Positions 1 to 8,286 of a stretch of 64,000 bases of DNA are shown here, piece after piece. Made by a program: the position numbers and the translations under genes. The stretch's first letter is position 1. Each line of letters opens with the position of its first letter. A model generated the notes under the pieces. The model did no database searches, had not been told where the DNA came from, and worked only from the letters and a program-made list of their open reading frames with translations. Source of the stretch: Actinocatenispora thailandica (GTDB lineage Bacteria > Actinomycetota > Actinomycetes > Mycobacteriales > Micromonosporaceae); assembly GCF_016865425.1 (NCBI RefSeq), contig NZ_AP023355.1:6818198-6882197 (forward strand). Reading direction: 5' to 3'.

Positions 1-938
1 AGGTCAGCGAGGCGGAGCTGCTGCAGCACGGGGTGATCATCGGCGAGAAGGAGAACCTGACGCCGGGCCTGTCCGGCACGTTCTCGCTGAAGCTCAAGGC
101 CGGCAAGTACCAGATGTACTGCCCGAACGCGAAGACGGAGCACTGGAACCTCCAGGTCACCGGCAGCGCGGCGGACGCCAGCCAGGACCCGGCTGTACGC
201 AAGGCGCTCGCGGCGGCGACGACCGGGTACCACGACTACGTGGTCGCCGAGGTGGACAAGCTGGTACCGGCGGCGAAGAAGTTCACCGACGCGGTCCGGG
301 CCGGTGACGTCGCGAAGGCCAAGCAGCTGTACTCGCCGGCGCGGTACCACTACGAGGAGGTCGAGCCGGTCGCGGAGAGCTTCGGCAACCTCGACCCGGA
401 CGTGGACGCGCGGGCCAACGACGTCACCGATCCGAGCAAGTGGACCGGCTTCCACCGGATCGAGAAGGCGCTCTGGCAGGACGGGTCCACGAAGGGCATG
501 AAGCCGGTCGCGGACAAGCTGGACGCGGACATCGCGAAGCTGCAGAAGCTGGTGGCGTCGGCGAAGTACCAGCCGGCGCAGCTCGCGAACGGCGCCACCG
601 AGCTGCTCAACGAGGTGGCGTCCAGCAAGATCACCGGCGAGGAGGACCGGTACTCGCACACCGACCTGAACGACTTCGAGGCCAACGTGACCGGCGGCCG
701 GAAGGCGTTCGAGCTGCTCGAACCGGCGCTGGCGAAGACCCACCCGAAGCTGGCCAAGCAGGTGTCGGCGGCGTACCGGCAGGTGACCGACGCGCTGAAG
801 GCGCACCGCGGCAGCTACGCCGGTACGCACTACGTGGACTACTCGACGGTGACGCAGGCGCAGCGCCGCACCCTGACGCAGAAGGTGGACGCGCTCGCCG
901 AACCGCTGTCCCAGGTCGCCGCGAAGGTGACCGGCTGA
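1..938 (+). CDS. efeO: EfeO-type iron uptake lipoprotein/periplasmic component, 5' truncated
   Basis: The reading frame is open to the first bases, so the gene starts before the window; the GTG at 33 is internal. About 301 visible residues end at TGA 936-938. The first 45 are the end of a cupredoxin-like domain with a CPNAKTEH segment near residue 30. The rest is an imelysin/M75-type helical domain whose GFHRIEKALW segment (H141, E144) gives the metal-binding HxxE motif. EfeO works outside the membrane with the permease EfeU and the peroxidase EfeB in ferrous/ferric iron uptake. efeB follows after 51 bp on the same strand, which confirms the assignment. The N-terminal signal and an efeU gene would lie to the left. 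Confidence 0.93.
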   Translation, partial: VSEAELLQHGVIIGEKENLTPGLSGTFSLKLKAGKYQMYCPNAKTEHWNLQVTGSAADASQDPAVRKALAAATTGYHDYVVAEVDKLVPAAKKFTDAVRAGDVAKAKQLYSPARYHYEEVEPVAESFGNLDPDVDARANDVTDPSKWTGFHRIEKALWQDGSTKGMKPVADKLDADIAKLQKLVASAKYQPAQLANGATELLNEVASSKITGEEDRYSHTDLNDFEANVTGGRKAFELLEPALAKTHPKLAKQVSAAYRQVTDALKAHRGSYAGTHYVDYSTVTQAQRRTLTQKVDALAEPLSQVAAKVTG

Positions 939-989
939 CGATCGACCGGCGCCGGGCCGCGCGACGTCCCGGCCTCTGGGGAGGGTTCG

Positions 990-2240
990 ATGGCGAACAC
1001 GGTGCATACCTCGCGGCGCGGGCTGCTGACGCTCGGGACCGCCGCGCTGGCGGGTACCGCGGCGGGCACGCTGACCGCGTGCGGCTCGGATGCCGAGCCG
1101 CCGGCCGCGGCGCCGGCGAAGGTGGAGTTCGGCGGGGACCGGCAGGCCGGCATCGCCACCGCGCAGCAGGACCGGCTGGCCTTCGCCGCGTACGACCTGA
1201 CCGTCGACGGCAGCCCGGAGCAGAACCGGGACGCGTTGCGGCGGCTGCTGAAGACCTGGACGGCGGCGGCCCGCGCGATGTGCGACGGCCGGCCGGTGCC
1301 GGGCGAGAACAAGCTCGGGACAGCACCGCCGGCGGACACCGGCGAGGCGTTCGGTAGCAAGCCGGCGAACCTGACCGTCACGATCGGGTTCGGCCCGTCG
1401 CTGTTCGACAAGCGGTTCGGCCTGGCGGACAGGCGGCCGGCGGCGCTCGCGGAGCTGCCGAAGTTCGCCGGGGAGAACCTGGACGCCGAGAGCAGCAACG
1501 GCGACATCGCGATCCAGGCCTGCTCGGACGACCCGATGGTGGCGTTCCACGCGATCCGCAACCTGGCCCGGCTGGGCCGCGGCACCGTGGTGATGCGCTG
1601 GTCGCAGCTCGGATTCGGGAAGGCCGCGACGACCAGCAGCAAGCAGGAGACGCCGCGGAACCTGTTCGGGTTCAAGGACGGGACCCGCAACATCCACGAC
1701 GCGAAGACGATGGACCGGTGGGTGTTCGTCGGCGCCGACACCGACCAGGCGTGGATGCGGGACGGCAGCTACCTGGTGGCCCGCAAGATCCGGATGCGGA
1801 TCGAGGCGTGGGACCGCGACTTCCTCACCGACCAGCAGAACGTGTTCGGCCGGCACAAGTACACCGGCGCGCCGCTGACCGGCGGCGGCGAGTTCGACCA
1901 GCCGAACTTCGCGGCGAAGAACCCGGACGGGTCGCCGACGATCCCGGTCGGTGCGCACATGCGGCTGGCAGCCCGGGAGAACAACGGAGGGGTGCAGATC
2001 CTGCGCCGCGCGTACAACTACACCGACGGCATGATCGCCGCGTCCGGCGAGCTGGACGCCGGCCTGTTCTTCCTCTGCTACCAGCGCGATCCGCGATCGC
2101 AGTTCGTGGCGTTGCAACGGAAGTTGAGCGCGCACGACGCCCTCAACGAGTACATCACGCACGTCGGTTCCGGCCTGTACGCGTGCCCGCCCGGCGTCGG
2201 CGACCACGAGTACTGGGGCCAGTCCCTGCTCGCGGACTGA
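990..2240 (+). CDS. efeB: EfeB, Tat-exported deferrochelatase/DyP-type heme peroxidase
   Basis: 416 aa. The ATG follows a GGGGAGG ribosome site. The N-terminus has twin arginines (R9-R10 in TSRRGLLTLG) and a hydrophobic stretch ending in LTAC (C31), so this is a Tat substrate that may also be lipidated. The DyP signature GxxDG is GFKDG at residues 227-231, with a probable proximal heme ligand H323 (GAHMRLAA). Family members take iron from heme or oxidise ferrous iron and pass it to EfeO/EfeU. The gene is co-directional with efeO and closes the visible operon. The palindromic repeat at 2256-2313 follows and probably ends the transcript. Confidence 0.95.
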   Translation: MANTVHTSRRGLLTLGTAALAGTAAGTLTACGSDAEPPAAAPAKVEFGGDRQAGIATAQQDRLAFAAYDLTVDGSPEQNRDALRRLLKTWTAAARAMCDGRPVPGENKLGTAPPADTGEAFGSKPANLTVTIGFGPSLFDKRFGLADRRPAALAELPKFAGENLDAESSNGDIAIQACSDDPMVAFHAIRNLARLGRGTVVMRWSQLGFGKAATTSSKQETPRNLFGFKDGTRNIHDAKTMDRWVFVGADTDQAWMRDGSYLVARKIRMRIEAWDRDFLTDQQNVFGRHKYTGAPLTGGGEFDQPNFAAKNPDGSPTIPVGAHMRLAARENNGGVQILRRAYNYTDGMIAASGELDAGLFFLCYQRDPRSQFVALQRKLSAHDALNEYITHVGSGLYACPPGVGDHEYWGQSLLAD

Positions 2241-2255
2241 CTCGCCCCGCCGCTG

Positions 2256-2313
2256 TCGATCATGGCGTTATCAGTCGAGGTAAGCGCTTACTAAGCGGAC
2301 AACACCATGATCA
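2256..2313. repeat. Palindromic intergenic repeat, copy 1
   Basis: Arms at 2258-2269 (GATCATGGCGTT) and 2301-2312 (AACACCATGATC) pair with one mismatch around a 31-nt loop. The loop centre is the palindrome TAAGCGCTTA (2281-2290). It lies between the convergent genes efeB and the MHS transporter. A second copy with perfect arms and the same AAGCGCTT core lies at 40714-40774, also between convergent genes. A bidirectional terminator role is inferred from position and fold. Confidence 0.75.
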
Positions 2314-2325
2314 GGGTCGGGGCGG

Positions 2326-3756
2326 TCAGGGGCGCTGGGCGGCGACGAGGTCCCGGGCCTCGCGCCGGGAGGAGACGGCCGGGGGCGAGCCGCGGAGCGG
2401 CTTGCGGGCCGTCTCGCGCATGAAGAACACCGCGACCCCGCCGATCACCGCGGCGGCCATCAGGTAGAACGCCGGTACCATCGTGCTGCCGGTGGCGCTG
2501 ATCAGCGCCTCGTTGACCAGCGGTGTGGTGCCACCGAACAGCGACACCGACACGTTGAACCCGATCGACATCGCGCCGTAGCGCACCTTCGTCGGGAACA
2601 GCGCCGGCAGCGCGGCCGGCATCGTCGAGGTGAAGCAGACCAGCAGCAGGCACAGCACCAGGACGCCGGCGAAGATCGTGCCGACCGTGGCTATCCGCAT
2701 GAGCAGGAACGCCGGCACCGACAGGACGAAGAACCCGATGCAGCCGGCCATCAGCACCGGGCGCCTGCCGAGGTGGTCGGAGATCCGGCCAGCGAACGTG
2801 ATCACCACCATCATGAGCACCATGCACACCAGCACGATCAGCAACCCGGGCGTCTCCCCGAAGCCGAGCGCCGCGTGCAGGTAGCTCGGCAGGTACGACA
2901 GCAGCATGTAATCGGTGACGTTGAAGACGAGAACCAGCCCGAGGCACAGCAGCATCGCGCGCCACTCGCCGACCAGGATCTCCCGGTACTCGTGCCGTTT
3001 CGGCTTCTGCTCGTCGCTCTGCTTCTTGTCCGCGGTGATCTTCTCGTACGCCGGGGTCTCCTCCAGCCGCAGCCGCAGGTACAGGCCGACCAGGCCGAGC
3101 GGCCCGGCGACCAGGAACGGCAGCCGCCAACCCCAGGACAGCATCGACTGCTCGGACAGTGCCGCGGACAGCAGGGTGACCAGGCCGGCGCCCATCGAGT
3201 AGCCGGTGAGGGTGCCGAACTCCAGCCAGCTGCCCATGAACCCGCGGCGCCGGTCCGGCGCGTACTCGGCGATGAAGGTGGTCGCCCCGCCGTACTCGCC
3301 GCCCGTGGAGAACCCCTGCACCAACCGCGCCACCAGCAGCAACGCCGGCGCGACCAGCCCGATCGTGGCGTAGGAGGGGATGAACGCGATGCTGAACGTA
3401 CCGGCGGCCATCGTGATCATCGTGGTCGCGAGCACCCGCTTGCGGCCGATCCGGTCACCGAGCGGGCCGAAGAAGAGGCCGCCGATGGGCCGGACCAGGA
3501 ACGCCGCGGTGAACGTGGCGAACGTCGAGATCAGCTGCGCCGCCGGGTTCCCGCTCGGGAAGAACACCTTGCCCAGGGTCACCGCGAGGTAGCTGTAGAC
3601 GCCGAAGTCGAACCATTCCATCGTGTTGCCGATGGCCGCCGCGGCGACCGCGCGCCGCAGCGTGTCCGGGTCGACCACGGTGATGTCGTCGACGGTGAGG
3701 CGCCGCCGGTGGCTGCCGGCGAGCCGGCGCGGATCGAGCCGTTTGGACCCTGCCAT
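2326..3756 (-). CDS. MFS transporter of the metabolite:H+ symporter (MHS/ProP-like) type
   Basis: 476 aa, the normal size for the family, with twelve predicted membrane segments. MFS signatures are visible: GDRIGRKR after TM2 and the related SDHLGRRP after TM8. The segment with VQGFSTGGEYGGA and the opening IGNTMEWFDFGVYS are typical of the MHS group (ProP, KgtP, citrate and shikimate carriers). The substrate cannot be told from sequence; betaine/proline or an organic acid are the usual candidates. The start is ATG at 3756; a later start near the VDPDTLRRA segment is possible. It is transcribed alone and converges on efeB. Confidence 0.85.
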   Translation of the reverse strand: MAGSKRLDPRRLAGSHRRRLTVDDITVVDPDTLRRAVAAAAIGNTMEWFDFGVYSYLAVTLGKVFFPSGNPAAQLISTFATFTAAFLVRPIGGLFFGPLGDRIGRKRVLATTMITMAAGTFSIAFIPSYATIGLVAPALLLVARLVQGFSTGGEYGGATTFIAEYAPDRRRGFMGSWLEFGTLTGYSMGAGLVTLLSAALSEQSMLSWGWRLPFLVAGPLGLVGLYLRLRLEETPAYEKITADKKQSDEQKPKRHEYREILVGEWRAMLLCLGLVLVFNVTDYMLLSYLPSYLHAALGFGETPGLLIVLVCMVLMMVVITFAGRISDHLGRRPVLMAGCIGFFVLSVPAFLLMRIATVGTIFAGVLVLCLLLVCFTSTMPAALPALFPTKVRYGAMSIGFNVSVSLFGGTTPLVNEALISATGSTMVPAFYLMAAAVIGGVAVFFMRETARKPLRGSPPAVSSRREARDLVAAQRP

Positions 3757-4112
3757 GGCGCCCCCCGGCTCGCTCGGCAGCGGACCGCTACCGGTCCGCT
3801 GGCCGAACTACCCCGCCGGCGGCAGATCAATCCCTCCGTTCCGCGGATCCGCCGATCAGGACAATTCCGTCATACTTCGCGGGAGCACGCGGTCAGCTCG
3901 GCACGGCGCGCGGCGGGCCCGCGCCGCGGGACAGCCGGTACGGGCAGCCCGCGGGGCGGGCGAGTCGGCACGGCCAGCGCGCGGCGGGCGAGCCGGCACA
4001 GCCAGCGCGCGGCAGAGCAGTCGAGCCCGGTCAGCGCGCGGCAGGGCAGTCGAGCCGCCAGCGCGCGGCAGGGCAGTCGAGCCGCCAGCGCGCGGCAGGC
4101 AGTCGGGCCCGG
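3757..4112. other. Intergenic region with the MHS-transporter promoter and tandem repeats
   Basis: 356 bp between two minus-strand genes. The part next to the transporter start (3757-3900) should hold its promoter; no confident -35/-10 pair was seen. The rest is low-complexity GC-rich sequence leading into the degenerate tandem repeat at 3975-4120. No gene is supported: the frames here give only Arg/Ala/Gly repeats. Confidence 0.6.
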
Positions 4113-4120
4113 TCAGCGCC
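3975..4120. repeat. Degenerate 27-29 bp tandem repeat
   Basis: Copies of a unit starting CAGCGCGCGGCAGGGCAG begin at 3975, 4003, 4032, 4059, 4086 and (diverged) 4114. The two central units are nearly identical, with spacing of 27-29 bp. The array lies just beyond the stop of the spermidine-synthase-like gene and its last unit enters that gene's final codons. Confidence 0.75.
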
Positions 4121-4769
4121 CGCGCCGGGCGAGGTAGACGACATCCGGTTCGCCGCGGGAGACCTCCACCGGCAGCACCCGCACGTCGTGGAACAGCCCG
4201 CCGAGCGTCGCCTCGAACGCCGGCACCGCGGCGGCGCTCCACACCGCGAGGGTGCCACCGGGAGCGAGGGTGGCCCGTACCGCGGTGAGGCCGGCGACGT
4301 CGTAGAGTGCGGCGTTCCCCGGTACGACCGTCCACTGTGGACCATTGTCGATGTCCAGGCAGACCGCGTCGTACCGGTCCGCCGGAGCCTCCGCGTGCAG
4401 CCACCGCACCAGGTCGTCGACCACCACCGTGACCCGTGGATCGGCCAACGCGTCGCCGGAGAACCGGGACAGGTGCGCGCGCTGCCACTCCACCACCACC
4501 GGCTCCCGCTCCAGCACGGTGATCTCGGTCAGCCGCTCGTCCGCCACCGCCTGCGCCAGCGAGAACCCGACCCCCAGGCCACCGATCAGCAGCCGCCGCG
4601 GCGGCTCACCCGCCGCCAGCGCCTCGGTGACCAGCAGCCGCTCCGACCGGCCGTCCGAGGTGTCCATCAGGAACGTGCCGTTGCTGATGATCTCGTACCG
4701 GTCGGCCTGCTCGTCCCGGCGCAACACCAGCTCACCGCGCGGCGTGTCCCGACGTTCGATGGTCTCCAC
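4113..4769 (-). CDS. Spermidine-synthase-like SAM-dependent methyltransferase-fold protein
   Basis: 218 aa from GTG 4769. A Rossmann fold is indicated by the motif I loop GGLGVGF (residues 63-69), an acidic ribose-binding residue in TVLEREP, and CLDIDNGPQW near residue 134, matching the aspartate region of polyamine synthases. It is shorter than true SpeE (about 280 aa) and lacks most of the N-terminal beta domain, so it belongs to the spermidine-synthase-like group common in actinomycetes; enzymatic activity is unproven. The extreme C-terminus overlaps the last unit of a tandem repeat. It is divergent from the quinone oxidoreductase gene across a 236-bp gap. Confidence 0.75.
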   Translation of the reverse strand: METIERRDTPRGELVLRRDEQADRYEIISNGTFLMDTSDGRSERLLVTEALAAGEPPRRLLIGGLGVGFSLAQAVADERLTEITVLEREPVVVEWQRAHLSRFSGDALADPRVTVVVDDLVRWLHAEAPADRYDAVCLDIDNGPQWTVVPGNAALYDVAGLTAVRATLAPGGTLAVWSAAAVPAFEATLGGLFHDVRVLPVEVSRGEPDVVYLARRGR

Positions 4770-5005
4770 GGACGTCGAGCCTAGGTGCCGACGGCGGCCG
4801 GATGCCGGTCGGTGCCGGACGTCGGATTACCTGTCGTGCTCTAGCAGCCCCCACCCTCACCGGGGGCTCCCCGCTTGCCAGCCTATCGGGGTGTCCGGGG
4901 GCCGGCGCGGGGCGCGCGCAATCTGTGGACAACGCGCACCCCTGTGGACAACGCGGTGCGGACGGTCGCCGCGAAACGACCCAGCCCCGGCGGTACGGTG
5001 GCGAC

Positions 5006-5980
5006 GTGCATGCGGTGATCAGGAACGCGGACGGCGGCCCCGAGGTGCTCGACTGGGCCGAGGTACCGGATCCGACCCCCGGCCCGGGTGAGGTCGTCAT
5101 CGAAGTCGCCGCGGCCGGTGTCAACCGCGCCGACATCCAGCAGCGCCGCGGGCTCTACCCGCCGCCGCCCGGCGCACCCGAATACCTCGGCCTGGAATGC
5201 TCCGGCCGGATCTTCGCGGTCGGCGCCGACGTGACCGACTGGCAGCTCGGCGACGAGGTCTGCGCGCTGCTGCCCGGCGGCGGGTACGCGGAGCGGGTCG
5301 CGGTCTCCGCCGACACGGTGCTGCCGGTACCGGCCGGTGTCTCGCTGCGCGACGCGGCCGGCCTGCCCGAGATCGCCTGTACCGTCTGGTCCAACCTGGT
5401 GCAGGCCGGACGGCTGGCCGCCGGTGAAACGCTGCTCGTGCACGGCGGCGGCAGCGGCATCGGTACCTTCGCCATCCAGCTCGCCCGCGCCCTCGACGCG
5501 GTGCCGTACGCGACGGCCCGCACCGTCAAGCACGACGCGTTACGCGCCCTCGGCGTCGAGGAAGTGTTCGACTACACCAGTACCGACTTCGTCGCCGCGC
5601 TCGCCGACGCGACCGGCGGCCACGGCGCCGACGTCATCCTGGACCACATCGGCGCCAAGTACCTGACCCGCAACGTCACCGCGCTCGCCCGCAACGGCCG
5701 GCTCGTCGTCATCGGCTTCCAGGGCGGCCGTACCGCCGAACTCGACCTCGGCCTGCTGATGGCCCGCAACGCGTCCCTGACCGTCACCGGGCTGCGCGCC
5801 CGGCCGCTGCCGGAGAAGGCGGCCATCGTCGGCGAGGTGCGCACCCAGCTGTGGCCGCTCATCACCTCGGGCGCGATCCGCCCTGTCGTCGCCGACACGT
5901 TCCCGCTGCCGGACGCCGCCGAGGCGCACCGCGTGATGGAAGCCAGCTCTCACCTGGGCAAGCTTCTTCTTACCCGCTGA
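5006..5980 (+). CDS. Zinc-independent NAD(P)H quinone oxidoreductase (PIG3/QOR type)
   Basis: 324 aa from GTG 5006; the frame is open upstream, but homology to the family begins at this start. Medium-chain reductase without zinc ligands: GVNRADIQQRRGLYPPPPG (residues 38-56) is the hallmark of the PIG3 branch and HGGGSGIGTFAIQLA (147-161) is the nucleotide-binding loop. These enzymes reduce quinones or unsaturated carbonyls with NADPH in the cytosol. A divergent promoter is shared with the spermidine-synthase-like gene. The large inverted compound repeat begins right after the stop codon. Confidence 0.88.
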   Translation: MHAVIRNADGGPEVLDWAEVPDPTPGPGEVVIEVAAAGVNRADIQQRRGLYPPPPGAPEYLGLECSGRIFAVGADVTDWQLGDEVCALLPGGGYAERVAVSADTVLPVPAGVSLRDAAGLPEIACTVWSNLVQAGRLAAGETLLVHGGGSGIGTFAIQLARALDAVPYATARTVKHDALRALGVEEVFDYTSTDFVAALADATGGHGADVILDHIGAKYLTRNVTALARNGRLVVIGFQGGRTAELDLGLLMARNASLTVTGLRARPLPEKAAIVGEVRTQLWPLITSGAIRPVVADTFPLPDAAEAHRVMEASSHLGKLLLTR

Positions 5981-5983
5981 CCG

Positions 5984-6815
5984 TGAGCGGCTGCGGGGTG
6001 GCAGGCCACCGCAGCCGGCGGTGTGCTGGCTGCCGCCGTGTTCTGTGCGCCTGGGGTGCGGGTGTGAAGGCCACCTCTGTTCGCCGCTGTACCCCCACAT
6101 CCGGGGGCGGCGCCGCTTCGGGGTTGCGGTGTGAAGGCCACCTCTGTTCGCCGCTTTGACCCCGCGTGGGGGGATGCGAGGAGAGGGCTTCGCCCCCTCC
6201 TCGCGCTCCTTCCCCGCCAAGGGGGAAAGCCCCCTTGGCGATCCCCCACCCAGCCCCCGGAACGGCTGCCCCTCGACGCCGAGCAACCGTCGAACAAGGA
6301 CGGGGTCCGGTCCGGCCTTCCCACCACGACACCGCCCGCCACGCCCAACCGCCCGCCGCGTCGAGCCGACCGCGGCGCCCAGGCCGCGCAGACCGACCAC
6401 CAGCACCACACGAGCTTCCGACACGAGCCAGGCGGCGTCCCGACCCAGCCACCGGACCCCGACCTTCCGACACGGGTCAGGCGGCGTCTGGACCCGGGCA
6501 CCGGGCCCCGACCTTCCGAAGCGAGCCAGGCGCAGTCAGGATCTCGTCTCTGTTTGTCCGGCCGGGGGATCGCTAAGGGGGCGACGGCCCCTTAGCGGGG
6601 GAGGGGTGTGGGGAGGGGGCGAAGTCCCCCTCCCCACGCTCCCCCACGCGGGGTCAAAGCGCGAACAGAGGTGGCCTTCACACCCCGCACCCCGAACACA
6701 CAGAACACGGAGGTGGCCTTCACCCCGCCAGCCCATGGGGTCGCCTTTGCACTGCGCACCCAGGCGGTGGCCTTCACACCCGCAGCCCGAGCGCACGGTG
6801 CCGCCGCGGGTCGCC
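5984..6815. repeat. Compound intergenic repeat, locus 1 (large inverted arrangement)
   Basis: Fills the whole gap between convergent genes. The left half carries the head GAAGGCCACCTCTGTTCGC at 6066 and 6133, then a GACCCCGCGTGGGG box, an imperfect TTCG hairpin (6177-6209) and a perfect 10-bp hairpin (6216-6225/6230-6239). The right half carries the same modules in reverse: hairpins 6572-6596 and 6608-6637, heads at 6661-6683, 6711-6725 and 6764-6780. Between them, three reversed units of about 49 bp (near 6420, 6470 and 6520) share the GCCAGGCGGCGTC core with the tail array at 55922. No gene is credible here. Confidence 0.8.
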
Positions 6816-6817
6816 GT

Positions 6818-7696
6818 TCAGCGCAGGGTGAACTGACGACCCAGCAACCCCTGGCGGGACCTCCGCTCCTCGGCGGTGAGCGGCTCGGCGGCCGCCAGGT
6901 ACCGCTGGTACCCGTCGCGGACCGTGCCGAGCGGCGTCTCCCAGTCGGAGGCCGGCCGATCGATCGGCACGTCCCACACCGGGACGAGCAGCCCGTGGGC
7001 GCGGAACATGCCGGCGAACCGGGTGCCGTCGCCGAGGGTCAGCTCGCCGGCGGCGGCGAGCTTGGCGAGCGCGTCCAGCGCCGGGTCCTCGTCCTCGGCG
7101 AGCACCCACCGGACGTGCGCCTTGTCGGGCACCTGGCACCAGTAGGCGCCGGGCGCCGCGGCGAGCTGCTCGGTCGGGTAGATGGACTCGTTGGCCTGGT
7201 CGAGGCTGGCCTTGACGTTGGGGTCCTCGTCGGCGCCGGGGGCGATCCAGAAGTCGAACCCGGTCTCGATGGTCACGTCGAGCGGACCGTCGGCCAGCAC
7301 GTCCTGCAGCCGCGGGCCGGGGCCGGGCAGTGCCGGCACCCCGACGGTCTGGCCGACCTCGGTGTCCAGCGCGCTGAGCAGCGACGCGGCGATGTCGCGG
7401 CTGACGTCGCCGGACTGGAACTGGCGTTGCAGCCCGACGAGCACCGTCCCGTCGCCGCGGACCATCGCCGGCCATGCCATCGGCAGCACGGTGGCGAGGA
7501 CGACCTGCCGGTCCGGGTACTTCGCCGCGTACTCCGCGGACAGCTGCAGCGATGCGGTCGCCGCGGGGACCAGCTCCCGCAGCGCCACCCAGTCGGCCTC
7601 GCTGGCCAGACCCTCGAATGGACGCGCGACGAAGATGTCGCGCACCTTCTCCCGGCGCTCGGCGCGGGAGGCACTGTTTCGGCGACGCTTGCTCAC
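6818..7696 (-). CDS. DUF5926-like conserved actinobacterial protein
   Basis: 292 aa from GTG 7696; the frame continues 13 codons upstream, but SKRRRNSASRAERREKVRD is the usual basic opening of this family. The protein has no membrane segment or signal. It has the conserved opening FVARPFEGLASEADWVALRELVPAA and a DVSRDIAASLL segment. Function is unknown; some relatives carry a SEC-C zinc motif at the N-terminus, absent here. The family name is from memory and moderately sure. It converges on the quinone oxidoreductase across the compound repeat; the next gene upstream (7834) is on the same strand after 137 bp. Confidence 0.7.
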   Translation of the reverse strand: MSKRRRNSASRAERREKVRDIFVARPFEGLASEADWVALRELVPAATASLQLSAEYAAKYPDRQVVLATVLPMAWPAMVRGDGTVLVGLQRQFQSGDVSRDIAASLLSALDTEVGQTVGVPALPGPGPRLQDVLADGPLDVTIETGFDFWIAPGADEDPNVKASLDQANESIYPTEQLAAAPGAYWCQVPDKAHVRWVLAEDEDPALDALAKLAAAGELTLGDGTRFAGMFRAHGLLVPVWDVPIDRPASDWETPLGTVRDGYQRYLAAAEPLTAEERRSRQGLLGRQFTLR

Positions 7697-7833
7697 GGCA
7701 CGCCAGCCTATGCGGTTACGCCCGGTGACCCGCAACCGGCATACGGTACGCGATCGGCCGATCGCTCACCGGGACGCCCGCGCCACCGCCGGCCCGGCGG
7801 AGCCGCCGCGCCGGGCGACGAGGGCGGCAGCCC

Positions 7834-8271
7834 TCAGACGGCGAGCCTGCCGTCGCCGGGGGCGGCAACCAGCTCGGCCCACACCCGGCGGCGACCATCC
7901 TCGGTCTGGACACCCCAGCGGGTGGCGAGCGCGGCGACGATCTGCAGGCCACGGCCGTCGACGGCGTCCCAGTCGGCGGAGCGCAGCGTCGGCGTCTCGG
8001 CCGAGCCGCCGTCGATCACCGCCACCTGGACCCGGTCCGGCAGGACCGACCAGGACACCTCGACCGAGGTGTCCCGCAGCGCGCGGGCGTGTCGGGCGGC
8101 GTTGCCGACCAGCTCGGACACCACCATCACGGCGTCGCTGGCCAGCTCGGCTTCGACGCCGGCGGCGCGGAGACCGGACAGCAGGCGGGTACGGGCGAGG
8201 CTCGCGCCACGGGCGTGATGCGGCACGAAGGTGTGCCGGGCACGCTCCCCAACGCCAGCTGTCACGTTCAC
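7834..8271 (-). CDS. HATPase-domain protein of the RsbW/anti-sigma regulatory type
   Basis: 145 aa from GTG 8271. A single GHKL ATPase domain: N-box VSELVGNAARHA (about 51-62), a D-x-G box VIDGG, and GRGLQIVAALATRWG for the ATP lid/G2 region. No dimerisation histidine is present, so this is not a sensor kinase. Such stand-alone domains in actinomycetes usually act as serine kinases or anti-sigma factors on STAS/sigma partners. No STAS or sigma gene is adjacent, so its partner is unknown. It lies 15 bp downstream of the histidine kinase stop position side (8287) on the same strand, upstream in transcription of the DUF5926-like gene. Confidence 0.8.
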   Translation of the reverse strand: MNVTAGVGERARHTFVPHHARGASLARTRLLSGLRAAGVEAELASDAVMVVSELVGNAARHARALRDTSVEVSWSVLPDRVQVAVIDGGSAETPTLRSADWDAVDGRGLQIVAALATRWGVQTEDGRRRVWAELVAAPGDGRLAV

Positions 8272-8286
8272 GCCTCTCCCCAGACG

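Noticed and set aside
2281-2290. TAAGCGCTTA as a LacI-family operator for the MHS transporter
   Set aside because: It lies at the 3' ends of both neighbours, not in a promoter, and the same core recurs in a second convergent gap.
6131-6836. Several open frames of 130-230 codons in the 6.1-6.8 kb gap
   Set aside because: They only translate the compound repeat; products are Pro/Arg/Thr-rich and differ in every frame.
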